Of a stretch of DNA of 40,308 bases, positions 25,331 through 34,088 are shown in pieces; position 1 is the first letter of the stretch; each line of letters begins with the position of its first letter. Origin of the DNA: Novosphingobium mangrovisedimenti (GTDB taxonomy: Bacteria > Pseudomonadota > Alphaproteobacteria > Sphingomonadales > Sphingomonadaceae); assembly GCF_025153475.1 (NCBI RefSeq), contig NZ_JANZXA010000021.1:1-40308 (forward strand), written 5' to 3'. The notes below the pieces were generated by a model. The model was not told the origin of the DNA, did not search any database, and saw nothing but the letters and a program-made list of their open reading frames with translations. Made by a program: the position numbers and the translations under genes.

Positions 25331-26206
25331 GTGAACACACTACTTTTCAGTCAGATCGGGATCGTCGGAACCGGCAGGGTCGCGCGAGCACTTGCGCTCG
25401 GTCTGCAAAACCATTCATCGGCGCCTCTCATGGTATGGGGACGCGCACCTGCGAAGTGCCGCGAGGCGGTTGGACATCTTGCCCATGCCCAGGCTGTCAG
25501 TTCACTCTCAGACATCGTGGATGCCTGCGACGTCGTTGCCATTACGGTTGCCGATGATGCGATCCCGGAGATCGTTCGCGCAATCAGCGAGGCCGGGGCG
25601 CTGAGCCGAGCTCCGCTCGTCTTCCACGTCAGCGGCGGAAGCGGGACAGCGGTGCTCGAACCTCTGCGCCGAATGGGCGCTAAGACGGCGGCAATCCATC
25701 CTGCCATGACATTCACAGGCGACCCGAAGCTTGAGTTGGAGCGCATGGCCCGCTCGCGCTTTGCTGTCACCGGATCAAGCCCGGAAAGCTCCCTGCTTGC
25801 GCAATCCATCGTGGAAGCGCTGGGAGGAATTTCCGTCGAGGTCCCGGAAGCGTATCGCGCGCTTTATCATGCCGCGCTGTGCCACGCCGCGAACCATCTG
25901 GTTACATTGTTCTCCGGTGCGTCCCATGCTCTGCGCGCCGCAGGTGTAGATGATCCTGCAATTCTGCTTGCACCACTGGCACGCGCAGCCCTGGAAAACA
26001 GCATCGCCAATGGATTTGGTGCATTGTCCGGACCGGTACTGCGTGGAGATACGGAGACCATCCGTCGACACCTCGCGGCACTGGAAGGCGATTGCCCCGA
26101 ATTGCTCCCCGCCTATCGCGCCATGGCGCTCGCCACTGTCGAAGAACTCGAACGCCGCAGCGACCCGCTCAACCGAGCTAATTTGCTCAACCTTCTCGGG
26201 AAATAA
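25331..26206 (+). CDS. Rossmann-like/DUF2520 oxidoreductase family protein
   Basis: 291 residues. An N-terminal NAD(P)-binding motif, IGIVGTGRVARALALGL at 9-25, is followed by DACDVVAITVADDAIPEI, HVSGGSGT and AAIHPAMTFTGD, the arrangement of the Rossmann-like and DUF2520 proteins. The C-terminal helical part (YHAALCHAANHLVTLF) fits DUF2520. The substrate is unknown. Normal chromosomal housekeeping-type gene carried as cargo. GTG start with AGGA upstream. Confidence 0.85.
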   Translation: MNTLLFSQIGIVGTGRVARALALGLQNHSSAPLMVWGRAPAKCREAVGHLAHAQAVSSLSDIVDACDVVAITVADDAIPEIVRAISEAGALSRAPLVFHVSGGSGTAVLEPLRRMGAKTAAIHPAMTFTGDPKLELERMARSRFAVTGSSPESSLLAQSIVEALGGISVEVPEAYRALYHAALCHAANHLVTLFSGASHALRAAGVDDPAILLAPLARAALENSIANGFGALSGPVLRGDTETIRRHLAALEGDCPELLPAYRAMALATVEELERRSDPLNRANLLNLLGK

Positions 26207-26259
26207 CGACAAACTTCTTGAGATGGCAAACGCAGCGGGGGATAGGGCTCACGGTAAAG

Positions 26260-27156
26260 TCAGTCTCCAAACCGGTCGCCGAAAAGCCTTTTCTTCAGTT
26301 CAGCGGGAGACAGACTGCTCCAATCCACCTGATTGTCGCTACTGCCCGGTCTCGTCTGATCCATACTGGAAGCGGCTTGATCCCCTGCGGCAGCGGCCAG
26401 ACTTTCGACGTCCGGCACATGAAGGGTGGGAGGACTGCCGCGACTGTGCCCCCTGGTGCGGCGCGAAGACTTTGGCGGACCGCCTGGATCAGTGTGCGAA
26501 ATGGCCTTAGATTCCGGGTTCCGGGAATTGTACAACCACGATCTGTCTGCCGCGAACGCGATAGCATCTGCGATCCGTCCGTCGGGCGAATTGCGAAACT
26601 GAGAGAGGTCGACAACCATCGCGGAGATGCCTGCCTGTTCGAACCTTTCTTTCCCGGGCGGACATTTGGCGCGCTTTATCGCCAATAGGATGCAAAGCTC
26701 ACGTCGAACATCGCCTGAGCCTCGAACTATCCTGACGCCGCCAAAGTCGCCGAACACCTCCGGTATTGCGTCTGCCAACCCGGTAATCTCAGGCTTGCCG
26801 GGAATTCGAGGAATTCTGACCTTGCTCAATCGCTTCAGCGCATCAGCCGCAAATTTGCTCAGCGCATGGAGGTGCGCTTCCTTGCAGCACTGCGCTGCCC
26901 CTGAAGCGTGGGCAAAATGGTGGGCACGTACATCGCCTTTGCGGGCGATCAGGTCTGCCCCGCATTCGCATCTCAGGTGATCCGCGCGCCCTCTCCGCGC
27001 CTCGTCAATGAACAGACGGGTACCGTCCGGCTTGATGCCCCAGACGATCATGGCGTCCTCGGCCCCCACGCCGATGCCGCGTTGCATGATCACATAGCCA
27101 AGGCTGTTGCGGTGCTTGGGTTGTTCTATCAATTGCTGCACCTTCGACATTGGCAT
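26260..27156 (-). CDS. Competence protein CoiA-like nuclease family protein
   Basis: 298 residues. CEC at 63-65 and HHFAH at 79-83, followed by CKEAHLHALSK at 91-101, match the N-terminal zinc-binding and early nuclease region of CoiA-like proteins. CoiA acts in DNA uptake in Gram-positives; in other bacteria the homologues are of unknown role, possibly nucleases. The C-terminal 80 residues are disordered-looking. The ATG at 27156 has no clear ribosome-binding site; an in-frame ATG lies two codons further on. Confidence 0.65.
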   Translation of the reverse strand: MPMSKVQQLIEQPKHRNSLGYVIMQRGIGVGAEDAMIVWGIKPDGTRLFIDEARRGRADHLRCECGADLIARKGDVRAHHFAHASGAAQCCKEAHLHALSKFAADALKRLSKVRIPRIPGKPEITGLADAIPEVFGDFGGVRIVRGSGDVRRELCILLAIKRAKCPPGKERFEQAGISAMVVDLSQFRNSPDGRIADAIAFAADRSWLYNSRNPESKAISHTDPGGPPKSSRRTRGHSRGSPPTLHVPDVESLAAAAGDQAASSMDQTRPGSSDNQVDWSSLSPAELKKRLFGDRFGD

Positions 27157-27338
27157 TCAGTCGAGGAATTGGCAGGTCAGGTAAATCTACGATACGACTG
27201 GTCCACTGTCGAGAACAGCCGCGCGCCGGTAAGCGACACATCTTCACTTGATGATCGGCTGGGACTGCCGGTGGTTTTCCCGAATCCAGAACGGGAATCT
27301 GGACGCTCAGCCGTGGATTGGGATAGGGAGCCAGCCAC

Positions 27339-28004
27339 ATGAGTGAACTTGCCTCCTACCTCGATGAACTCGATCAATTGCTCCTCGATCAGGGCGAGGA
27401 CTGGATGTTGCTTACCCAACTCGACGGCTACCTCGCCGGCATATTGGTCAGCCCGGATCTGGTTCCACCCGGCGTCTGGCTGAAGCACATCTGGGCCGGA
27501 GATGACGGCGCCGGCTTGCCGCATTTCGAGAAGATGGAGGATTTCCAACACATCATCGATCTGATCATGCGGCATTACAACGACGTTCTGGCTTCGCTGG
27601 CCCAACCGGGTTGCTATGAACCGTTGTTCGATATCGACACTCGCAATGACGACGTTCTCTGGGAGTTGTGGGTCGAGGGTTTCGTGCAAGCGATGGACTT
27701 GGCCCCTGACGGGTGGGAGCGCATCGCCGTCAGCAGCGACGCCGGATGCAAGGCGGCGCTCAAGGGCATGGCGAAGCTTCATGCGATCGCAAATGGCGAG
27801 GCGCAGTTGTCCCACGGCAAAGTTGAGCAGTGGACTCGCGAGGCACCTGATCTCATTCCGATCTGGGTTGAAACACTTCACGCGTTGCGATTGGAGAATG
27901 ATCCCAACCGGCCGTCGCCCCCTCGGCAAGGAAAAGTCGGGCGCAACGATCCATGCCCTTGCGGATCAGGGAAAAAGTACAAGAAGTGCTGCGGCCTGAA
28001 TTGA
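27339..28004 (+). CDS. YecA/UPF0149-like protein with SEC-C zinc motif
   Basis: 221 residues. The N-terminal part matches UPF0149/YecA (LLLTQLDGYLAGI-like stretch, WLKHIWAGDD). The C-terminus is a SEC-C motif, GRNDPCPCGSGKKYKKCCG (CxCx8CC), the zinc-binding module also found at the end of SecA. Such proteins may link to protein export or ribosomes; the role here is unknown. GGGAG precedes the ATG. Confidence 0.85.
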   Translation: MSELASYLDELDQLLLDQGEDWMLLTQLDGYLAGILVSPDLVPPGVWLKHIWAGDDGAGLPHFEKMEDFQHIIDLIMRHYNDVLASLAQPGCYEPLFDIDTRNDDVLWELWVEGFVQAMDLAPDGWERIAVSSDAGCKAALKGMAKLHAIANGEAQLSHGKVEQWTREAPDLIPIWVETLHALRLENDPNRPSPPRQGKVGRNDPCPCGSGKKYKKCCGLN

Positions 28005-28374
28005 GGCGGCTTCGCCGCGACGGATGAAGCCCAGCGACGGCTCTAGCCGGCGTGCGGACGTTCTCAGGCTCCGACGAGCTTTTCGAAAGCCGCCCTCAAT
28101 TCACCTGAGTCTCGACGAACTGGACAGGGAATATCTGGGACGAAGCCGTCATTAAAAGTGGAACGCTCGAACGTCCGCTGCCGGCGAAAGCAGACGCTCG
28201 TAATCAAACGCTGCCGCAAACGGCGAACTCGCATGTTTTGTAGAGTGCGTCGGCAGGTCTTATAGCATTCTCCAAGACGAACGCCTGGGTTGTGGCTATA
28301 GGAGATGCGCATCTTCTTGCGAGGAAGCGAGAACGCGTGCAACACGGTTGCTGATCAAAGGGGGAGATCGGGTT
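28005..28374. other. 370-base intergenic region upstream of module A
   Basis: No gene can be supported. A 93-codon minus-strand frame (28064-28345) is present without a good start or known match; it could be the decayed end of an older gene. The region holds the likely promoter of the downstream operon (28238-28266) and a 12-bp perfect palindrome (28303-28314). Confidence 0.4.
28238..28314 (+). promoter_or_regulatory. Candidate promoter and palindrome of module A
   Basis: TTGTAG (28238-28243) and TATAGC (28261-28266) are 17 bases apart, a plausible weak sigma-70 promoter. AGATGCGCATCT at 28303-28314 is a perfect 12-bp palindrome inside the untranslated leader and could be an operator. Both are predictions by eye. 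Confidence 0.35.
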
Positions 28375-29649
28375 TTGGGGCTACCGCGCGTTCGGTTACT
28401 GCAGATTGGCGATCTGCACCTGCCGTCCGCAGCGCGGACTGAGCGGACAGTAGATCAGAAGGATCGAACCTTCTCCGTCGAGTTGCGCAACGTCATCTCT
28501 CGCCAGCCGATCAAGACCGTATTCAAGCGCATTTATCGAATGTGCGAAGCCGGCGAGGTGGATGGTGTCCTCCTTATGGGCGACATGACCGATTTCGGGA
28601 AGCTGGATGGCTACCAGGCTGGCCTGGCTTATGTGACGAATTCGCTTCAGCTCGGCACCGGGCGGCGGAACGCTTCGACCTTTTGCGGAATCGTGCCCGG
28701 CAACCACGACATCGATCGCAACCTTGCAAAGCAACCGAGCATGTCGGCGAAGTTCAGCCCGCTCAACGCTGCCCTCAGCGCGGCTGGCCTTGGACAAATC
28801 CCGGTCGAAAAGTCAGTTATTGGCCACGTTGGCTCGACAGATGCTGGATGCGCCCTCGTCCTCATGAACAGCTGCTGGGGCTGCGGTGCTGTCGAGTATA
28901 TTCCGGCGGAGTTTCGCGACAGCGTCGGAACAGCGATAGAATCCGCGATCGCCAAAGGCGACCCCAAGGTTCTGAGCGCCTATTATGATCGGCAGTTCGA
29001 CACACCCGCGTTCTCGGATGCAAGCATTTCCGAACTGGTTGAATTCGCCAGCTCGCTGCCGCGCGAGCAGCAACTTGTCGTGGTCGCACACCATAATCTC
29101 CTGCCCCAGCGCCTCACCCGGCTTGCGCCCTATACCGAGCTCGTCAACTCGGGGGCGGTTCGATCCTCGCTCATGGAAGCCAAGCGTCCGATCCTCTATC
29201 TCCACGGGCATATCCACACAGATCCGGTGGAGGTCCTCTCGGTGCCGGGCGGCGATGCCTTGGTCTGCATCTCCGCACCTGCGGCCGAATCTGGCTTCAA
29301 TGTCGTCGAGGTTGTCTTCACCCGTTCCGGCAATCCGCTCGTCGGGCACGTGATTCCTTGGACGTTCGACCAATCCGCCGTGCTCCGGGAGGGTGAGCGA
29401 CTTACAGTGCCGCTCATCGGAAAGCGCCGCAGATCGCTCGATGGGGGGCTGGCGAAGGTCTACGCCTACCTTCTTGGAACACGACAATGCTACTGGTCGG
29501 ACTTGCTGCGCGAATGTGGGCAACATTTCCAGTCGGATGTCGACGAGCAATTGCAGGAGTGTGTTGAGCTTCTCATGGCAGACCAGTCAATCGCGGTGGA
29601 GAATTACGACGCAAAGCCCGACAGCTGGATACTGGAAGCTCGGATATGA
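28375..29649 (+). CDS. Calcineurin-like metallophosphoesterase, module A
   Basis: About 424 residues with the complete metal-binding set: GDLH near 12-15, GDMTD near 69-73, GNHD near 109-112, AHHN, and GHIH. These residues hold two metals that cleave phosphoester bonds. A C-terminal helical extension of about 80 residues may contact partners. The start is uncertain: TTG at 28375 follows AGGGGGAG at good spacing, while TTG at 28348 is the longest frame. The stop overlaps the ATPase start as ATGA, so the genes are coupled. The substrate could be a nucleic acid or a signal nucleotide; nothing in the sequence decides. Confidence 0.85.
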   Translation: MGLPRVRLLQIGDLHLPSAARTERTVDQKDRTFSVELRNVISRQPIKTVFKRIYRMCEAGEVDGVLLMGDMTDFGKLDGYQAGLAYVTNSLQLGTGRRNASTFCGIVPGNHDIDRNLAKQPSMSAKFSPLNAALSAAGLGQIPVEKSVIGHVGSTDAGCALVLMNSCWGCGAVEYIPAEFRDSVGTAIESAIAKGDPKVLSAYYDRQFDTPAFSDASISELVEFASSLPREQQLVVVAHHNLLPQRLTRLAPYTELVNSGAVRSSLMEAKRPILYLHGHIHTDPVEVLSVPGGDALVCISAPAAESGFNVVEVVFTRSGNPLVGHVIPWTFDQSAVLREGERLTVPLIGKRRRSLDGGLAKVYAYLLGTRQCYWSDLLRECGQHFQSDVDEQLQECVELLMADQSIAVENYDAKPDSWILEARI

Positions 29650-31763
29650 CCAGCGGCGCAATCAATCCGTTTCGCCCGACCAGGTGGGAACATCATACCG
29701 ATGGCCGGCCACTGATCTGGTTCACGGAGGAGGCGGAGGAGTTGTCGGCCGACAAGTCGACCTATATTCACGGGACCCGCGGCACCGGGAAGACAACGCT
29801 GCTCAAGGGCATCTGTTGGGAAGACCTCTGCTACAACGAGTCGCTGCGCATGCAGCGTCGGCTGGCCGACTTCAAGAATATTGGAATCTATATCCGTTTT
29901 CCGGACCATATCTCCGCGTCCATGTCGTTCACCGACTGGGCTGCGATCTTTCCAAAGGTGCAAAATCCAGAGTATGAATTCTATTCCTTCTTCTCGGCGG
30001 CGGTCGAGGCGATCTGCATCGAGCGAGTCGCGGACGCTTCCCATCATCTGCGTGAGATGGGCGAGATCGAGATCGCAGCGGCGCAGGAGCTGCAACTCGT
30101 CTCAGATTTCGTAGACGAGTTCCCGGCAGTCGCCGGTTTTGGACCCCGCCAGCCAATCACCTTTCTCGATCTGGCTCGGTGTCTGCGCTTGATGGTCAGC
30201 GCGATGAACCGTGCCTGTGGCCGCGGGACCGTGGGCGAGCTTGTCGGAGAACTTCCGGATCGCGAGCCATACCGGATGCTCTCCTACTTCGCTGAGCGGG
30301 TGAGCGCGGCAATCCGGCTCAAGACTAACGTCGGGCCGCAGGTCGTCGGATTTAAATTCTGCCTTGATGATTGCGAGGTCCTGAGCCCTCTGCAGCGCAA
30401 GAGCCTCAACAGTCTCGTTCGGCTCAGCCGCGCGCCGTGCTCCTGGGTCGTCAGCTCTGTCGGTGGCGGCCGCGACGACAGCGAGACCTTTATCGAGTCG
30501 CAGCCGCTTACCGATGCAGACCGCCGCGTCATCTCGCTTGACGGGCGCAACGAGAATGCATTCAGGCAGCTTTGCCAATCCGTTGTGAGCCTGCGGCTAA
30601 TCTTCTCGCTTCCGCAGGCGGCACGTCCAACACTAAGCCAGAGCGAAATCTCGTCCTTCTTCGACCTCCAGCAGCGCCTAGGGCGCTGGGACGTGAACGA
30701 CATGATGGGGGCGCTAGTCAGCCGCTCGGCGCGGCCGGCCACCGTGCTGCTTCGACAGGGCGCCGAGCGGCTTCTCGCCCTGTTGCGGGAAAAGAAGAAA
30801 AAGATTCCTTTGCGGTACGACGCCGAGGAAGGCCGGCTGCCGTATTACGAAGCCTACATCCTGATGTTGTGGCGGGGACGCGAAGAAGCGTTCAAGACAA
30901 CGCTGGAAGTGGGCGATATCGAGAAGCTAACGACCTTCGTGGACAGCTTCGGTCATGCTGCGTTCGAGGCCTGGTTACGCCGTAAGCAACGAGGCGCGTT
31001 TCTTCACTTTGCCACGGCCCTCGGCATTCGCCGGCTTCCACTTGCTGGCGCAAACATCGTCGTCTCGCTGGCCGACGGCTCGATCCGCGATTTCCTCGAG
31101 ATCATGGGTGAAATTTACGAAGCCTATGTCACTGCCCACAAATGGGATCCCAAGGAACCGACAAATCTGAGCCGATTTTCGACCAGCCGCACTCCGATCG
31201 CCAACTCGATCCAGACGAACGGCATTTATTCTGCAAGTGAAGCTTATTTCGAAGGGGTGAGCAGGCGATCGGAAATCGATACGGACGTCATCTCCCGGCT
31301 GCTCGCGGGACTTGGCGAGTACACTTCGCTGCTCCAGACCAGTCCGAATGATCCCAGGACGCTCAGCACCACCGAGCGTGGTGTCTTTTTCGTGGATTAC
31401 ATGTCACTGATGGGTGCCGACGGTCTTCCGAACAGCGCAAAATTCGTCAATGCCGCCATCCGCCAGGCGGAGCTCGCCGGCTACTTGCGTCCCGTCGAGA
31501 TACGGCGGCACCAGGTGCGACATATCGACGGCCAATTTCGTTCGGTCGCTTTCCGCCTCCACCGCCGTTTCTCGCCCAAGTTCCGCTTCTCGTTTCGCGG
31601 CGCTTACGAAGCCGTGGCCCTTGACCCGCAGGATCTAGCGATCTTGTGCCTTGGAGGCGCCACGGTAACCACAAGGGACTGGGCCGAAAATCTGGTTGCG
31701 AAGATTCCCGCATCCAGCACGCAGCTCGATCTCCTGATCATGATGGATCCGGATCATGGCTGA
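29646..31763 (+). CDS. ORC/CDC6-like P-loop ATPase, module A
   Basis: 705 residues. Walker A GTRGTGKTT at 43-51; Walker B-like FKFCLDDCE at 236-244; sensor-1-like WVVSSVGG at 267-274. The order and spacing resemble the ORC/CDC6-like AAA ATPases found in bacterial defence loci. The C-terminal half is helical and ends with a winged-helix-like basic stretch (FRLHRRFSPKFRFSFRG). It probably senses a trigger and couples ATP to the other products. The ATG overlaps the phosphoesterase stop by four bases, and its own stop overlaps the next gene by eight. Confidence 0.8.
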   Translation: MTSGAINPFRPTRWEHHTDGRPLIWFTEEAEELSADKSTYIHGTRGTGKTTLLKGICWEDLCYNESLRMQRRLADFKNIGIYIRFPDHISASMSFTDWAAIFPKVQNPEYEFYSFFSAAVEAICIERVADASHHLREMGEIEIAAAQELQLVSDFVDEFPAVAGFGPRQPITFLDLARCLRLMVSAMNRACGRGTVGELVGELPDREPYRMLSYFAERVSAAIRLKTNVGPQVVGFKFCLDDCEVLSPLQRKSLNSLVRLSRAPCSWVVSSVGGGRDDSETFIESQPLTDADRRVISLDGRNENAFRQLCQSVVSLRLIFSLPQAARPTLSQSEISSFFDLQQRLGRWDVNDMMGALVSRSARPATVLLRQGAERLLALLREKKKKIPLRYDAEEGRLPYYEAYILMLWRGREEAFKTTLEVGDIEKLTTFVDSFGHAAFEAWLRRKQRGAFLHFATALGIRRLPLAGANIVVSLADGSIRDFLEIMGEIYEAYVTAHKWDPKEPTNLSRFSTSRTPIANSIQTNGIYSASEAYFEGVSRRSEIDTDVISRLLAGLGEYTSLLQTSPNDPRTLSTTERGVFFVDYMSLMGADGLPNSAKFVNAAIRQAELAGYLRPVEIRRHQVRHIDGQFRSVAFRLHRRFSPKFRFSFRGAYEAVALDPQDLAILCLGGATVTTRDWAENLVAKIPASSTQLDLLIMMDPDHG

Positions 31764-32805
31764 CGAACTTGCCGTTGGCGACTTCGTGGTCCGTCAGCGA
31801 AAGCTGAAACAGAACGAAGTATTGAAGCGCACGTATGATCTCGTCGTCGCCGGTCTCAGTTGGGAATCGCGCGGCCCGACCGCCTTCGCGAGCCTGAAGG
31901 GCCTCGATGCGCCACTGACGTTGTTCAAATTCATGTCGCGCTCGGAAGACGTAGAGACGGCAAAGATAGCGCAGCTGGAGGTGTTTCGGAAGCTACGGGC
32001 GGACCTCGGCGTGAAGGAACTCGAAGCCTCAACCGATGCCGAGAAGAATTTCGCGAGCATCAAGGCGTGGCTGCAAGATCTCTACGCTAAGGCAGAGCGC
32101 CCTCTGTCGATCCTCCTCGACGTGACCTGTATCCCAAAGACGTACGTCCTCTATCTCATCGGACTCGGTTTTTCCGATGAGCTGATCGCGCGCATGGATT
32201 GCGTTTACACACCCGGCAAATACGACCTCGTCTCGGGCGACGCAGGCGCGCCCCCGGCGCTCACCGGACCCCGCTCGCTTCTCTCGGAAGGCGAATGGCA
32301 TTCCCGGCAAATCCCCTATCTTGAAGCAAGCGAGTATATCGCGAATGATGCTGATCTTCTCGTCACGCTCGGCGGCGAACTCGGACTGTCTTTGCCTTTC
32401 ATTGAGCGTTTCGAACCGCGACGGCTCGGCTTGATCTGCATCGAGGAGACGTCGCCCAGTCGCGATGCTCCCATGCTCGGGAGCGAACGTATGGCTTATG
32501 AGGAATTGCTTCGCGAGCCGAATGCTATTCAGGTGGACATTAAGCTTTGCGATGCGGTCGGGGTCGCGCGCCATGCCGTCACTTTTATGGAATCGTCCAT
32601 CGCTCGCGGGACCACGATGATGGCGATCGGCTCCAAACCGCACGCAATCGGCATTGCACTGGCCGCGCTAGCTAACCCGCGGGTGGAGGTGGTGTGCCGT
32701 ACCCCGGCGTCCTATCGTGCCGTCGATGTCCAGGCCTCGGGAGACCCAATGCTTTACGAGATCGAGGACAGGTTCGACCCTTTGACCTATCTGGCATCAC
32801 GCTGA
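31756..32805 (+). CDS. Unrecognised Rossmann-like protein, module A
   Basis: 349 residues, not assigned to a family I know. Alternating strands and helices suggest a Rossmann-like fold. Two stretches look conserved: YDLVVAGLSWESRG near 27-40, and ILLDVTCIPKTYVLYLIGLG near 119-138, a D-x-T-x-x-P-K motif after a hydrophobic strand. A glycine-rich LVTLGGELGLSLPFIERF follows. It might bind a nucleotide. It overlaps the ATPase gene by 8 bases and is followed 34 bases later by the HEPN gene, so it is a core member of the set. Start ATG at 31756, with ATCATGG context and coupled translation. Confidence 0.7.
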   Translation: MADELAVGDFVVRQRKLKQNEVLKRTYDLVVAGLSWESRGPTAFASLKGLDAPLTLFKFMSRSEDVETAKIAQLEVFRKLRADLGVKELEASTDAEKNFASIKAWLQDLYAKAERPLSILLDVTCIPKTYVLYLIGLGFSDELIARMDCVYTPGKYDLVSGDAGAPPALTGPRSLLSEGEWHSRQIPYLEASEYIANDADLLVTLGGELGLSLPFIERFEPRRLGLICIEETSPSRDAPMLGSERMAYEELLREPNAIQVDIKLCDAVGVARHAVTFMESSIARGTTMMAIGSKPHAIGIALAALANPRVEVVCRTPASYRAVDVQASGDPMLYEIEDRFDPLTYLASR

Positions 32806-32839
32806 TGTTCGATCAGTTGCTCACGCGAACTGGTAAGGG

Positions 32840-33538
32840 ATGACTGGATCTCGAGACGAGCTGCTAAGTGAAATCCCTTCGCGGATTCTCGGCTTGGCTC
32901 GAGCGTCGCTGATGCAGGCCAACACGCATGCCGGCTTCATGGACCCTGGCAATGAGCACTGGCCGCTAATGTCGGTCCTCAATGCAGCCCATGCGGGCGA
33001 GCTTTTCATCAAGGCGATCATCGCGACGGAACATCCATTGCTGATATTCAAGGACGTTCCTGGCCTCGATGACAACGGTTCTGCTGATCTTGATTTCCCG
33101 ACCCTGTTGAAGCGGGGGCGAACTTATGACTTCGACAAGCTGCCTCAGATGCTCTGGGCTACTACCGGTATTCGCATTCCTCACCCAGACTGCTATGAGA
33201 GGCTTCGGAAATATCGGAATGCAGTGCAGCACTTCTGCCCTCCGGACGACGATGATCCATCGGACCTGGCGCTGGAATTCATCTACAATATCATCGACCC
33301 GTTGATCCGCGATCGCTTCGGACTTTTTGCCATTGAACACCACGAAGATCATCTAGTCGGCTATGACTATCTGGTCGGCACGCTCCTGAGATCCGGCATC
33401 CGCTTTTCCCTGCCGGACGACTTCGACCTCGGCGAGATTGACGCGAGGAGGGAGATTGCCGGAGCCGACGACGGGTACAAGGCTTGGTTCCGAGGCGAGC
33501 TCTCAAGGATTGGAAAGGCTGGTTTTCTCCTGCCGTAA
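32840..33538 (+). CDS. HEPN-like protein with Rx4H motif, module A
   Basis: 232 residues. Helix 1 carries NAAHAGELFIKAIIA (48-62), typical of HEPN domains, and RKYRNAVQHF (123-132) holds R126 and H131 in the Rx4H pattern that forms the RNase active site of HEPN toxins. The remainder is acidic and helical. It is a plausible effector that cuts RNA on activation; catalysis is inferred from the motif only. ATG at 32840 after TAAGGG, 34 bases from the upstream stop. Confidence 0.65.
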   Translation: MTGSRDELLSEIPSRILGLARASLMQANTHAGFMDPGNEHWPLMSVLNAAHAGELFIKAIIATEHPLLIFKDVPGLDDNGSADLDFPTLLKRGRTYDFDKLPQMLWATTGIRIPHPDCYERLRKYRNAVQHFCPPDDDDPSDLALEFIYNIIDPLIRDRFGLFAIEHHEDHLVGYDYLVGTLLRSGIRFSLPDDFDLGEIDARREIAGADDGYKAWFRGELSRIGKAGFLLP

Positions 33539-33550
33539 GGTCAGCACCGA

Positions 33551-33817
33551 TTGATACGTCACGATGAGATTCAGGCTCGGCGAGGAGACCGAGATAAGCG
33601 CCTGTTTCGACGGCTGCTGAGCGACATGGTATTCATCAACCGCAATGGTCGGGACAGGCGAGATGCACCCAGCGATTACGGTCCGCAAAAGATGCTGAAT
33701 TGGCTGGACTTGATGGCACATTTCGTTGCGAGCGGACATTTGGAGCGCCGCATTGGAACGATGCTTGTTGGGTCGAGTGCCGCCGGAAGCGAATGCTGGA
33801 TCGTGGGACATTTTTGA
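33551..33817 (+). pseudogene. Decayed IS5-type transposase fragment
   Basis: Between about 33608 and 33693 the frame reads RRLLSDMVFINRNGRDRRDAPSDYGPQK in short pieces that match the N-terminal part of IS5/IS427-type transposases (VFINRNG, RWRDAP, YGPxK). The DDE catalytic part is absent and the flanking sequence is unrelated. It shows that an element once inserted between module A and the next gene. Confidence 0.6.
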
Positions 33818-34088
33818 CCGTCGGCTTCGGAGAGTGAAAGTGTGGATAGCGGACACTGCCGAGGCGGCGGCACGCTTGGTCATTCCTAAACTTACGGCAC
33901 GAAGGCTGGCCGAATTTTAGGAGATCAACAGGCAATTCCGACGAGTTTATGGTGATTAAGTGCCCACCACCATCTCGGTTGCGATCCGGCACTCAATCGC
34001 GACTTTCTCGTCTGGTCCTCTACCTGTCAGGGCAGTTCAAAGTCGCCATCGCTGTTGATAGTTATGCGGGGGGCTGTCAGCATGGTTT
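33818..34088. other. Non-coding spacer after the IS scrap
   Basis: No gene supported. Short frames on both strands lack starts. The stretch is probably the remains of the same decayed element plus the leader of the following gene. Confidence 0.35.

Noticed and set aside
28064..28345. Minus-strand frame of 93 codons in the intergenic region
   Set aside because: It has no convincing start and no family I know, and overlaps the likely promoter of module A. It could be the decayed end of a gene, so it is mentioned only within the intergenic entry.
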